Shown: positions 36,730-45,911, counted from the first letter of the stretch. The stretch is DNA of 64,000 bases from an uncultured Prevotellaceae bacterium (GCA_900318205.1 ONJS01000008.1:62001-126000); one strand, 5' to 3'. Numbers and translations: made by a program. The notes: a model not told the origin generated them from the sequence alone.

Positions 36730-38805
36730 ATGAAGAAATTGTTTTCTCTCCTCTTCGTTGCCCTGCTGACCATGTCCGCTTGGGCTGAGACGACTGTGAC
36801 GTTCACCGCTGGTACAGACCTCGGTCTCACTACCGTTAACAACTCGCCTGATCAGGTCAGCAAGGATGGCATCACCATCGCTTGCGACAATGCAGCTTTT
36901 GCAACGGCACAGTATCGTTTTTATGCTGGTTCAACGGCAACCATCACGTCAACCGTTGGCAACATCACTAAGGTAGAGTTTACCTGCACTGGCAGCAACA
37001 CCAGCGACAATGGCCCTGGTCACTTCGACGCAGTCAGCGCTGGTGACTATGCCTATGATGCCAAGGTCGGCACTTGGACTGGCAATGTTGCCGAGTTCAC
37101 CATCCATGCTAACAAGCAGGTGCGCGCCACCCAGATCGTTGTCACCGTTGGTGGCGAGGCCCCCGTTGAGACGCTGAAAGCTCCCGTATTTGATCCCGCT
37201 GATGGTGCTACCTTCGACGGTGAGAGCATGCAGGTGAGCCTGAGCTGCGCTACCGAGAATGCCAACATCCAGTGGTTCTATGGCACTCCCGACGCTCCCG
37301 AGAGCAACTACAACTACTATCAGGAGCCCTTCAACGTGTATGAGACCTGCACGCTGACCGCCTACTCCTACAAGGGCACTGACATGAGCGAGTATGTAAC
37401 CGTTCATTACACCAAGATTGAGCCCGCTCAGGAGACCACCGAGATCAGCTTCGTTGCTCTGAACGACACCGTTGAGGGCGGCAGCACCGCTGGCTGGCAC
37501 AGCATCGTTAAGGATGGCGTGACCATGAAGTTCTACGGCACCGTTAGCAACTATACCCTGACTGACTCGCTGGGCAACGTGACCAATGAGTATCACCAGT
37601 ATCGCATCCACAAGAACCGCACCATCCAGTTCACCACCAAGGTTGGTAACATCCGCAAGATCGAGTTCATCTGTGATCCCTCTAACCCCGTTACCGGCTT
37701 CGCTGACGTTCAAGGTCTTAACAAGGAGACTGGTATCTGGGAAGGTTTGACCCGTGACATCACCTTTACTGCCTCCAACTTGCAGGTTCGCGCCAACAGC
37801 ATTATCGTAACCGTTGACGATCAGATCCCCACTATCACCGTTGAGGCTCCCGTTATTTCTCCCGAAGGCGGCAAGTTCACTGGCACCCAGGAGGTGACCA
37901 TCACCTGCGAGACCGAGGGTGCTACCATCCTCTACAGCATCAATGATGCTGACTATCAGGAGTACAATGCTCCCATCACCCTGACCGAGACCGCTACCGT
38001 TAAGGCTTATGCTGAGCTCGAGGGCGAGACCAGCGATGTTGTTGAGGCTACTTACACCAAGCGCGCTGAGGTGGCTACTCTGGCCGACGCTAACGCCCTG
38101 CCCAACAAGACCGACTTCGTCTTCTACGGCAACGTTGTTACAGTTTACCAGTATGGCAGCAACCTGTGGGTTAAGGATGATTCCGGTTACGGTCTGATCT
38201 ACGGCAGCCAGGTTCCCAAGAACATTCCCGACGGTTCGACACTGAAGGAAGAGTGGGATGCCCAGTACTACTTCTTCCGTGGTGCCATCAACGAGTATCA
38301 GTATCCCAACAACGTTGTTGTTGACGAGGAAGAGCCCCTCGTTGAGATCGTTCCCAACGAGTACACCTCTGACCAGATCACTACCGAAAAGATCAACGAG
38401 CGCGTAATCCTGAAGGGTCTCACCCTGCTCGCTGGTCCTGAGAATTATCTGTACAACTCAACCGACAGCCTGACCATCTACAACCAGTTCGGTATCACCC
38501 TGCCCACCGAGCTCGAGGGTAAGACCTACGACGTTGAGGGTATGGTAAGCTACTATAATAATAAGGTTCAGATCATGCCCATCACTATCACCGAGGTTCA
38601 GGCCACAGACTTCGTTCGTGGCGACGCTGACGGCAACGGTGAGGTGAAGATTGCTGACGTTACCGCTCTGATCAACTTCCTGCTCAGCGGCGATACCAGC
38701 CTCGTTAACCTGCAGAGTGCTGACTGCGACCAGAATGGTGAGGTGAAGATTGCCGACGTTACCGTTCTGATCAACTATCTGCTCAGCGGTGTTTGGCCTG
38801 AATAA
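36730..38805 (+). CDS. secreted multidomain protein with chitobiase-like and dockerin-like modules
   Basis: 691 residues. The signal peptide ends SAWA. Two related beta-sandwich domains (about residues 20-140 and 235-360) each end with RATQIVVTV or RANSIIVTV. Each is followed by a chitobiase/hexosaminidase carboxy-terminal-type repeat (APVFDPADGATFDGESMQVS; APVISPEGGKFTGTQEVT). An OB-fold-like domain follows (about residues 450-620, FVFYGNVVTVYQYGSNLWVK). The end is a dockerin-like pair, DADGNGEVKIADVTALINFL and DCDQNGEVKIADVTVLINYL. No catalytic motif is visible, so a binding or scaffold role is likely. Codon use is strongly biased, as in AB3, suggesting high expression. Confidence 0.8.
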   Translation: MKKLFSLLFVALLTMSAWAETTVTFTAGTDLGLTTVNNSPDQVSKDGITIACDNAAFATAQYRFYAGSTATITSTVGNITKVEFTCTGSNTSDNGPGHFDAVSAGDYAYDAKVGTWTGNVAEFTIHANKQVRATQIVVTVGGEAPVETLKAPVFDPADGATFDGESMQVSLSCATENANIQWFYGTPDAPESNYNYYQEPFNVYETCTLTAYSYKGTDMSEYVTVHYTKIEPAQETTEISFVALNDTVEGGSTAGWHSIVKDGVTMKFYGTVSNYTLTDSLGNVTNEYHQYRIHKNRTIQFTTKVGNIRKIEFICDPSNPVTGFADVQGLNKETGIWEGLTRDITFTASNLQVRANSIIVTVDDQIPTITVEAPVISPEGGKFTGTQEVTITCETEGATILYSINDADYQEYNAPITLTETATVKAYAELEGETSDVVEATYTKRAEVATLADANALPNKTDFVFYGNVVTVYQYGSNLWVKDDSGYGLIYGSQVPKNIPDGSTLKEEWDAQYYFFRGAINEYQYPNNVVVDEEEPLVEIVPNEYTSDQITTEKINERVILKGLTLLAGPENYLYNSTDSLTIYNQFGITLPTELEGKTYDVEGMVSYYNNKVQIMPITITEVQATDFVRGDADGNGEVKIADVTALINFLLSGDTSLVNLQSADCDQNGEVKIADVTVLINYLLSGVWPE

Positions 38806-38823
38806 TCACTTCCTATCCAACTA

Positions 38824-38859
38824 AAAAAATAGGACCTTGAAATCAAGGTCCTATTTTTT
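38824..38859 (+). terminator. terminator, possibly bidirectional
   Basis: A 17-bp stem with a 2-nt loop (38824-38840 with 38843-38859), GC-rich core AGGACCTTGA, flanked by an A run before and a T run after. It ends the chitobiase-like gene. Confidence 0.9.
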
Positions 38860-38921
38860 ATCATATGAAAAACATATGCACATCGCCCTATCCATCCCCA
38901 CTTAACCCGAGCTCATCAAAA

Positions 38922-39251
38922 ATAAAGCGTTGACCTTCAATCCATTCGCCATGTAGAGACGCAAAATCTTGCGTCTCCAGGGCTAGCATTTGATAATGTC
39001 CAACCATTGGAGACGCAAAATTTGCGTCTCTACTGGTCATCCGGTGGCTAACTTGCTGAAATCTAGAATAGATTCTCATTGATGTCCGAGGAAAACAAGT
39101 AGGATGAATGTCAGTGCCCAAAAGTTGCCCAAAGGGCAACTACTCGGGGACGGTTTCTGTGTAACAAAATGCCTTGCATTTTGGACTCAGGAACCGTCCC
39201 CTCGGATCCGACCAAAGGTAACTCTCGCCTAGTTCAGAGCCCTTAAAGTAA
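38922..39251. repeat. 330-bp direct repeat, copy 1
   Basis: Closely matches 39391-39722. It holds two GAGACGCAAAAT-type palindromes (38956-38977 and 39010-39030), a hairpin AGTTGCCC-AAA-GGGCAACT, and a REP-like hairpin (39146-39201). No gene is present in 38860-39788. Confidence 0.85.
39146..39201. repeat. REP-like hairpin, core type 2 (copy 1)
   Basis: GGGGACGGTTTCTGTGTAAC ... GAACCGTCCCC with an AAAATGCCTTGCATTTT core; inverted with respect to the sixth unit of the 18.2-kb array. Confidence 0.85.
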
Positions 39252-39390
39252 CGTGAGTTCGATGAGATTATTAATTTCAATCAGAGCGTTAGCAACTCCC
39301 CCCTCTAAGATTAGAGGGGGCGTTGATGTCTCAAGAGGAAGTGCTTCGAGGGTAAATCATACTCCTCCGCCCTAACGGGGAAATTATGAC

Positions 39391-39722
39391 ATAAAACGTT
39401 GACCCTCAATCCATTCGCCATGTAGAGACGCAAAATCTTGCGTCTCCAGGGCCAGCATTTGGTAATGTCCAACGATTGGAGACGCAAAATCTTGCGTCTC
39501 TACTAGTCATCCGGTGGATAACTTGCTGAAATCTAAAATAGATTCTCATTGATGTCCGAGGAAAACAAGTAGGATGAATGTGAGTGTCCAAAAGTTGCCC
39601 TTTGGGCAACTACTCGGGGACGGTTTCTGTGTAACAAAATGCCTTGCATTTTGGACTCAGGAACCGTCCCCTCGTATCCGACCAGAAGTAACTCTCGCCT
39701 ATTGCAGGCGCCCTTAAAGTAA
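39391..39722. repeat. 330-bp direct repeat, copy 2
   Basis: Same order of elements as copy 1: palindromes at 39425-39446 and 39480-39501, a hairpin AGTTGCCC-TTT-GGGCAACT whose loop is the complement of copy 1, and a REP-like hairpin at 39616-39671. It continues into the inverted-repeat partner at 39708-39778. Confidence 0.85.
39616..39671. repeat. REP-like hairpin, core type 2 (copy 2)
   Basis: Essentially identical to 39146-39201. Confidence 0.85.
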
Positions 39723-39778
39723 GCCCCTTACCTCAACATTTCATCCGATCAGCTTGTACCGAGACCGTATAGGAAACT
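39708..39778. repeat. inverted repeat partner, right copy
   Basis: The reverse complement reads AGTTTCCTATACGGTCTCGG ... TAAGGGGCTTACTTTAAGGG and matches 24966-25039. Confidence 0.6.
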
Positions 39779-39788
39779 GGTTTTTCAC

Positions 39789-40430
39789 TTAGAACTCCAT
39801 GCCGTCAAACAATGTCGGCTGGGGCAACAGTTGGAAGGTGCGGCGGTGATAGGGTGTAGCGCCATACTGAGCAATAGCAGCGCGGTGGTCAGGTGTGGGA
39901 TAGCCCTTATTGCGTGCCCATCCATATTGAGGATACTCCTCGTCAAGCCGACGCATAAGCTCATCACGATGGGTTTTGGCGAGAATAGAGGCGGCAGCGA
40001 TGCTCAGCATCTTACCGTCGCCCTTGACGATGGTGGTGTAAGGAATGTCCTGATAGGGAAAAAAGCGGTTACCGTCCACGAGGATGGCTTCGGGGCGCAC
40101 GCTCAACTGGTCGAGCGCGCGATGCATCGCGGTGATGCTGGCACGCAGGATATTGATGCGGTCAATCTCCTCGGGCGAAACCATCGCCACGGCCCAAGCC
40201 AGCGCCTCACGCTCGATGACAGGGCGCAACTGCTCGCGCTGACGCTCGCTCAATTGCTTGCTGTCATTGATCAAGTCGTTGTTGAAGTCGGGCGGCAGAA
40301 TGACGGCAGCAGCCGTTACCGGACCCGCAAGGCATCCACGACCGGCCTCATCACAACCTGCCTCGACGCGTCCAGCTATTAAAAAATGTTGTAACACTGT
40401 TGATGAGTGATTATAAAGATAATTAGACAT
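39789..40430 (-). CDS. rnhB: ribonuclease HII
   Basis: 213 residues. Removes RNA from RNA-DNA hybrids and single ribonucleotides from DNA. The first catalytic motif is [13 protein letters not shown] (D and E of the DEDD set); VDGNRFFP and KTHRDELM carry further conserved positions. The carboxy terminus ends [12 protein letters not shown], where QPTLF fits the beta-clamp-binding consensus. It lies downstream of the polyprenyl synthetase gene on the same strand, separated by about 100 bp of repetitive TCTAACG-type sequence. Confidence 0.95.
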   Translation of the reverse strand: MSNYLYNHSSTVLQHFLIAGRVEAGCDEAGRGCLAGPVTAAAVILPPDFNNDLINDSKQLSERQREQLRPVIEREALAWAVAMVSPEEIDRINILRASITAMHRALDQLSVRPEAILVDGNRFFPYQDIPYTTIVKGDGKMLSIAAASILAKTHRDELMRRLDEEYPQYGWARNKGYPTPDHRAAIAQYGATPYHRRTFQLLPQPTLFDGMEF

Positions 40431-40472
40431 TGAGATGCAAGAGCAGTTCTAAAAAACCAGATCACCAAACAC

Positions 40473-40534
40473 CCAATGTCTAACGTCTAATGTCTAAAGT
40501 CTAACGCCTAAAGTCTAATGTCTAACGCCTAAAG
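40473..40534. repeat. degenerate 7-10 bp intergenic repeat
   Basis: Runs of AATGTCTAACGTCTAATG and AAAGTCTAACGCCT-type units fill most of the gap between rnhB and the polyprenyl synthetase gene. Confidence 0.7.
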
Positions 40535-41506
40535 CCTCCTCTCAATGACATAGTCAAAGATATCGCGGAACTGGTCCACGGTTTCATCGGGGGAATAAGG
40601 CGAGAGAACGTCGTTAGCCTCGTCACGCAGGCGCTGCATCACCTCATAGGCATAGTCAATGCCACCGGCACGCTTGGCAAACTCAATCAGTCGGTCAATG
40701 TCATCACTTGTGGGAGTCTCCTTGTTCACCAATGCCAGCATCTCGTCATGCTCGGGCAAGTCGGTACGGTTCAAGGCATAGATGAGAGGCAACGTCACCT
40801 TGCCCTCGCGCAGGTCATTGCCAGTGGGCTTACCGATGATCGGATCGTTGTAGTAGTCAAAGGTGTCATCCTTAATCTGGAAACAGATGCCCAGCAAGCG
40901 GGCAAAACGGCGCAACTCATCGATGGCAGTCTGCGGCGCGTTGTTGGCATAGCCTCCGACGGCGGCACAACACTCAAACAACGAGGCAGTCTTGGCACGG
41001 ATGATATCCATGTAGGTCTCCTCGTCGATGTTGTGGTTGCGCGCGATATCCACCTGGTCAATTTCTCCGAGTGAAAGGTCACGACCCATGTCGGCCAGAG
41101 CCGACAAGATGCGGCCATCACCCGTCGCCACACCACAGCGCAAAGCACCAGTGACAAAGAAATCGCCCACAAGGACTGCCACATGGTTACTCCACACGTC
41201 GTTGATCGTGGGCAGGCCACGACGCTCGGTAGCCTCATCAATGACATCGTCATGAATAAGCGATGCATTGTGAAGCATCTCGAGTGCTGCAGCACCCTGT
41301 AATGCCTTCTCATTGACGCCACCAAAGAACTTGGCGCTCAACAGCGTCACGATGGGTCGCAACAGCTTGCCCTTGCTCTTGAGATAAGAGGTTACTATGC
41401 TGTTGGTCAACTCGCTGTTGCTCGTCAACGTCGAGGTGATAATCTCGTTCATCGCGTCCAACTGAGGGCGCAGTTGCTCCTGGATATGTTCTATCGTCAT
41501 TGCCAT
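40529..41506 (-). CDS. polyprenyl diphosphate synthase (trans-isoprenyl type)
   Basis: 325 residues. Condenses isopentenyl diphosphate units into a long-chain polyprenyl diphosphate, probably for the menaquinone side chain. The first aspartate-rich motif is LIHDDVIDE (D86, D87, D90) and the second is QIKDDTFDY; GKLLRP near residue 47 binds substrate. Product length cannot be read. The -7 box at 41514-41521 places the transcript start almost at the first ATG, so translation may begin at the second methionine (41500). Confidence 0.93.
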   Translation of the reverse strand: MAMTIEHIQEQLRPQLDAMNEIITSTLTSNSELTNSIVTSYLKSKGKLLRPIVTLLSAKFFGGVNEKALQGAAALEMLHNASLIHDDVIDEATERRGLPTINDVWSNHVAVLVGDFFVTGALRCGVATGDGRILSALADMGRDLSLGEIDQVDIARNHNIDEETYMDIIRAKTASLFECCAAVGGYANNAPQTAIDELRRFARLLGICFQIKDDTFDYYNDPIIGKPTGNDLREGKVTLPLIYALNRTDLPEHDEMLALVNKETPTSDDIDRLIEFAKRAGGIDYAYEVMQRLRDEANDVLSPYSPDETVDQFRDIFDYVIERRL

Positions 41507-41513
41507 TAGAGTG

Positions 41514-41521
41514 CAAAATTA
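41514..41521 (-). promoter_or_regulatory. -7 box of the polyprenyl synthetase gene
   Basis: Minus strand TAATTTTG; the predicted start of transcription is only a few bases from the ATG, giving a nearly leaderless message. Confidence 0.5.
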
Positions 41522-41610
41522 CTAATAATTCCCGAGTGAGCCACCAATTTTAAGAGTAATTTTTGAAATTGTATTCAAGCAATAGATTCAAGACTTGTAA
41601 CTTTTTACCC

Positions 41611-41641
41611 TTGACATCACTCCTTCGGTTTCTTATCTTTG
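41611..41641 (+). promoter_or_regulatory. promoter upstream of polA
   Basis: TTG (41611-41613) and TATCTTTG (41634-41641). The leader to the polA ATG would be about 245 nt and contains a hairpin ACCGAGGC-TGA-GCCTCGGT (about 41688-41706) and a degenerate GAAAACT repeat (41825-41860). A weaker box (TACCTTTA, 41864-41871) lies closer to the gene. Confidence 0.5.
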
Positions 41642-41894
41642 CCCACAAGCAATACACAGTAGGAAATTGTTCAGTGGACCGAGGCTGAGCCTCGGTTCAA
41701 TAAACGGCACCAACAAGAAAACATCAAATAACTGTATTTCAATAGATTAACAAAACAGTTAACAGTCTTTTAACATTTCCCCCGAAACTTTTTTCACATG
41801 GCCGGCCACGTTTACAATGACAAAAACTGGAGACTGAAAACTATAAAACTGAAAACTTTTCACTACCTTTATGCCCTACAAAACTGTAACGATT

Positions 41895-44729
41895 ATGGAA
41901 TCCACCAAGAAACTGCTGCTTCTCGATGCCTACGCATTGATTTTCAGGGCATTTTATGCCATGATTCGCAGCCCGCGCATCACCTCGACCGGCATCGACA
42001 CGTCGGCCGTGTTCGGCTTTGTCAACACCTTGCAGGAGTTGCTCAAGCGTGAACAGCCCAGCCACATCGCCGTGTGCTTTGACCCACCAGGGGGCAAGAC
42101 GTTCAGGCATGAGAACTACCCGCCCTACAAGGCCAACCGCGACAAGACGCCCGAGGGCATCCTCGTTGCCGTGCCCTACATCAAACGCATCCTGCAGGCC
42201 TACCGCATCCCCATCTTTGAGGTAGAAGGCTTTGAGGCCGATGATGTCATCGGCACCCTCTCCCACCAGGCCGAGCAGCAGGGTTTCTTCACCTATATGG
42301 TCACTGGTGACAAGGACTTCGGGCAACTGGTAACGCCCAACATCAAGGTCTATGACCCGCTCAAGAAGGAAATCCTGGGCGTGAAAGAAGTCAACGACAA
42401 GTATGGCATCCTGTCACCCAAGCAACTCATCGACATCCTGGGACTGATGGGAGATACCGCCGACAACATCCCCGGCTGCCCGGGCGTGGGTCCCAAGACG
42501 GCCGAGAAGCTCATCCAGCAGTTCGGCTCCATCGAGAACCTGCTGGAGCACACCGACGAGCTCAAGGGCGCTCAGCAGCAGAAGGTGAGAGACAATGCCG
42601 AACAGATACGCATGTCCAAGTGGCTGGCAACCATCATCACCGATGTGCCCGTGACACTCGACGCCGACGCCCTGCGACGTGAGCCGGTAGATTTGGACGC
42701 CCTGCGCGAGGTGTTCAATGAACTGGAGTTCCGCACGCTCTCACAGCGCCTCATCGACGGTGGCGAGGCCAACGCCGGTCTGGATGGTGTCCCGGCGCCC
42801 GCTCCCTCCCCCACTCCTGCTGCACCGGCACCTGCTCCCCAAAAGCCCAAAGCCGTCGTCGGGAAGCAGATGTCTTTATTTGATCTTGACGAGCCTGAAC
42901 CCGAAGCAGCAACCCAGCCGGCAGCAACCGCCTACAAGACGCTCGACGATGTGGCACACCATTACCGCCTCGTCACTTCGCCACTAGAGGTCGCCACTCT
43001 GGTGAGCGAACTTCAAGCGGAGCCTCGTGTCGCCGTTAGCCTGTTGGGTACAGGCAGCAGCGCCATGCAACTCAAGATATTGGGCATTGCCCTGTGCGGC
43101 AAGGTCCACGAGGCGGCCTATATCCCGTGTGAGGGTAAGAGCGATGTGCTCAAGGCCATTGCCCCCTTGTTTAACGGGGAGACTTGTGTCGTGAGCAGCG
43201 ATATCAAGCGGCTGATCGTAGTGCTGCATCAACACGGCATCTCGTTCAACGCGCCCTACTATGACACGGCTGTCGCCCACTACCTGCTGCAGCCCGAGCG
43301 AGGCCACAGCATTGCAGAGGTAGCCTACGAACTGCTGCACTACACCGCCATCACCCCCGACAGCCTGTTAGGTCCCAAGGGGCGCAACCAACTCAAGCCA
43401 CAGCAATTGGCACCCGAAGCCCTCGCCCGCTGGGCATGTGAAGCCGCCGACCTGACCCTGCAGCTGCCCGATGCGCTCAATGTTCTGCTCAAGGAACAAG
43501 GCATTGACAAATTGCTGACAGACATCGAGCTGCCACTGATTAAAGTGCTGGCAAGCATGGAGCTGGCGGGTGCCCGCATCGATGTGAAGGCCCTGAACGA
43601 GTATTCTGTTGCCCTGACCGAACAAATGAACCGTCTGGATGCCGAGTGTCACCAATTAGCCGGCATGTCCTTCAATACGGCATCGCCTGCACAAGTGGGC
43701 GAAGTGTTGTTCGACCATCTGAAAATCGACCCCAAGGCCAAGAAAACCAAGACGGGCCAGTATAGCACGACCGAGGATATCCTGCTCAAGTTGCGCGACC
43801 GTCACCCTCTGGTAGACAAGATATTGGAACTGAGGGGAATCCGCAAACTGCTGTCCACCTATGTCAACGCCTTGCCTGCCCTTATCAACCCCACCACAGG
43901 CCGCATCCACACGACCTATAACCAGACCGTTACCGCCACGGGGCGCTTGTCCTCTACCAATCCCAACCTGCAGAACATCCCTGTTCGCACCGACGACGGC
44001 AAGGAAATCAGGCGCGCCTTCATTCCCGCCGACGGCAACGTGTTCTTCAGCGCCGACTACTCGCAGATCGAACTGCGCCTGGTCGCCGATCTGAGCCACG
44101 ACAAGACGATGCTCGACGCCTTTGCCCACGACCACGACATCCATGCCATCACGGCAGCGCGCATCTACCACAAGCCGCTGGAAGAAGTCACCAGTGATGA
44201 GCGTCGCAAGGCCAAGACGGCCAACTTCGGCATCCTGTACGGCATCAGTGCCTTCGGCCTGGCACAACGGTTAAATATCCCGCGCGACGAGGCCAAGATG
44301 CTGATTGACGGATATTACACGACCTTCCCACAGGTGCGCGACTATATCGACCGCAGCATTGCCCAAGCCCGGGAAAAGGGATATGTAACCACCGTTTACG
44401 GTCGCCGACGCATGTTACCTGACATCAATTCGAGAAACGCAGTGGTAAGAGGTTTCAGCGAGCGCAACGCCATCAATGCGCCCATCCAGGGCACCGCTGC
44501 CGACGTCATCAAGTTGGCGATGGTGCGCATCTACCAGCGTTTCCAGCAGGAAGGCATCCAGTCCAAGATGATCTTGCAGGTGCATGACGAACTCAACTTT
44601 GACGTCATCCCCAGCGAGCTCGACCGCGTCCAGCGCATCGTCATCGAGGAGATGGAAGGTGTCTATCACGGCGACGTGCGACTCACCGCCAGCCACGGCG
44701 CCGCCAGCAACTGGCTTGACGCCCATTAA
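41895..44729 (+). CDS. polA: DNA polymerase I
   Basis: 944 residues from ATG 41895; an ATG at 41871 overlaps a promoter-like TACCTTTA and is less likely. Residues 1 to about 290 are the 5' nuclease (LLLLDAYALIFRAFYAM, FEADDVIGTL, GDKDFGQLV, GCPGVGPKTA). A Pro/Ala-rich linker carries a clamp-binding motif QMSLF at residues 325-329. The 3'-5' exonuclease-like domain (about 345-530) appears inactive: where DxE is expected the sequence reads VAVSLLGTGSS, and where the second aspartate is expected it reads SDIKRLIVVL. The polymerase domain has DYSQIELR (D721), RRKAKTANFGILYG and VHDE (D898). It fills gaps and removes primers; proofreading is probably absent. Confidence 0.95.
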   Translation: MESTKKLLLLDAYALIFRAFYAMIRSPRITSTGIDTSAVFGFVNTLQELLKREQPSHIAVCFDPPGGKTFRHENYPPYKANRDKTPEGILVAVPYIKRILQAYRIPIFEVEGFEADDVIGTLSHQAEQQGFFTYMVTGDKDFGQLVTPNIKVYDPLKKEILGVKEVNDKYGILSPKQLIDILGLMGDTADNIPGCPGVGPKTAEKLIQQFGSIENLLEHTDELKGAQQQKVRDNAEQIRMSKWLATIITDVPVTLDADALRREPVDLDALREVFNELEFRTLSQRLIDGGEANAGLDGVPAPAPSPTPAAPAPAPQKPKAVVGKQMSLFDLDEPEPEAATQPAATAYKTLDDVAHHYRLVTSPLEVATLVSELQAEPRVAVSLLGTGSSAMQLKILGIALCGKVHEAAYIPCEGKSDVLKAIAPLFNGETCVVSSDIKRLIVVLHQHGISFNAPYYDTAVAHYLLQPERGHSIAEVAYELLHYTAITPDSLLGPKGRNQLKPQQLAPEALARWACEAADLTLQLPDALNVLLKEQGIDKLLTDIELPLIKVLASMELAGARIDVKALNEYSVALTEQMNRLDAECHQLAGMSFNTASPAQVGEVLFDHLKIDPKAKKTKTGQYSTTEDILLKLRDRHPLVDKILELRGIRKLLSTYVNALPALINPTTGRIHTTYNQTVTATGRLSSTNPNLQNIPVRTDDGKEIRRAFIPADGNVFFSADYSQIELRLVADLSHDKTMLDAFAHDHDIHAITAARIYHKPLEEVTSDERRKAKTANFGILYGISAFGLAQRLNIPRDEAKMLIDGYYTTFPQVRDYIDRSIAQAREKGYVTTVYGRRRMLPDINSRNAVVRGFSERNAINAPIQGTAADVIKLAMVRIYQRFQQEGIQSKMILQVHDELNFDVIPSELDRVQRIVIEEMEGVYHGDVRLTASHGAASNWLDAH

Positions 44730-44810
44730 TTGCCCCCAATCCAGTTGACCTCAACAAAACCGCTGACGCTCAACCCGCTACGAATTGATACACAACACAT
44801 CCACCATGTA

Positions 44811-44832
44811 GAGACGCAAAATTTTGCGTCTC
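44811..44832. repeat. perfect 22-bp palindrome (GAGACGC family)
   Basis: GAGACGCAAAA/TTTTGCGTCTC. It is followed by TCCAGGTCAGCATTCGGTAA, related to the DNA after the 39-kb palindromes. A second, imperfect copy stands at 44864-44885 with the same following sequence. No gene lies in 44730-44956. Confidence 0.85.
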
Positions 44833-44863
44833 CAGGTCAGCATTCGGTAACATCAAACGTTTG

Positions 44864-44885
44864 GGAATGCAAAATTTTGCGTCTC
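44864..44885. repeat. imperfect palindrome of the GAGACGC family
   Basis: One arm has mutated to GGAATGCAAAA; the other is intact. Downstream sequence repeats that of the previous copy. Confidence 0.7.
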
Positions 44886-44956
44886 CAGGTCAGCATTCGG
44901 TAATATCAAACAGAAAGCCTTGACCAGACGCACTCCCAGTGCGCCCTGGCCGAAGG

Positions 44957-45888
44957 TCAGTGTGCCTTGCGGGTCAGTATGTTCCACACAAACAGTCGCA
45001 ACTTGTCATAAACTATCGCAAAAACAAAAATAGCGACGCAAGACAACACGGTATAAAGAAGAAATAAGGGAACACTAAACTTCTCATACAATGACAACAA
45101 CCATTGCTGCTCTAAATCCCATAAAGCGGGATGAAGATTTACCAAATAGACCATTGTTATTGAAATGGCAACCGTATTGATGAACTTGCTGCTGATTTTG
45201 AATTGATTAAACAGCAGCAATGTGCTAACAGACTGAATGAGAATAAAAGGATTGACATAATCAGTCTGCTGCTCTGTCAATACAAGCGCATTGCATAAGC
45301 ATGAAATAAGAATAATCAGAATGAGTACCTTCTTAGAGCATGATGGCTGATTGGCCCTCACATATCTGCCCAAGAGATATAAAAACATAAACCATAATAC
45401 CGAAGCCCCTCTTCTGATTTCTATTCCTTCTATTCCAAACAAATAATCAGCAAGCGCAATAACATAGAAGATGATCAATACTGTCTTGAACTCCTTATTG
45501 GTAAAACGCTCAACGGCAGCATTCAGGATGGGTGTCAATGCGAAAAGGGCAATATAGGCATTGATAAACCAATACCTGTGAAACGCGAAATAATGGTATT
45601 TAAAATCGATAACTCCACAACCTATAAGCAACAATGATATCGGGATGACGCAGAAGAGTACTTGAAAAATCAGATTCATTGATTTCCTGATAGAAAAATG
45701 CGTACCATAGAAACCCGTTATCAAGACAAAGATATTCACTGGAGTTAATGTGAATGCTTCGGCAAAGCGCCGAACGAATAGCCTTCAGGGCGATCAAATG
45801 CCAAAAAATTGGCATGAAGCAGCAGAATCATAAACATGATGATGATCCTGAGCAACTCGATATTTGAATCTCTTCTTTTAACTTCCAT
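44957..45888 (-). pseudogene. membrane acyltransferase (acyltransferase 3 family), frameshifted
   Basis: The gene starts at ATG 45888 with a normal opening for this family (SNIELLRIIIMFMILLLHAN). After about 40 codons, near 45770-45785, the good frame changes: RRFAEAFTLTPVNIFVLITG continues in a different frame to the stop at 44957, so the two halves are read separately. The second half (about 260 residues) has seven or so membrane helices. The family adds acyl groups to surface sugars. Either one frameshift has broken the gene or there is a sequencing error. A promoter (CAAAATTA on the plus strand, 45912-45919) stands at the right distance upstream. Confidence 0.7.
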
Positions 45889-45911
45889 CGTCCGTAATGA
45901 GGATTGAAGCA

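Noticed and set aside
41645-41870. 6S-like or other small RNA gene upstream of polA
   Set aside because: Only one short hairpin and no terminator before polA; better explained as a leader.
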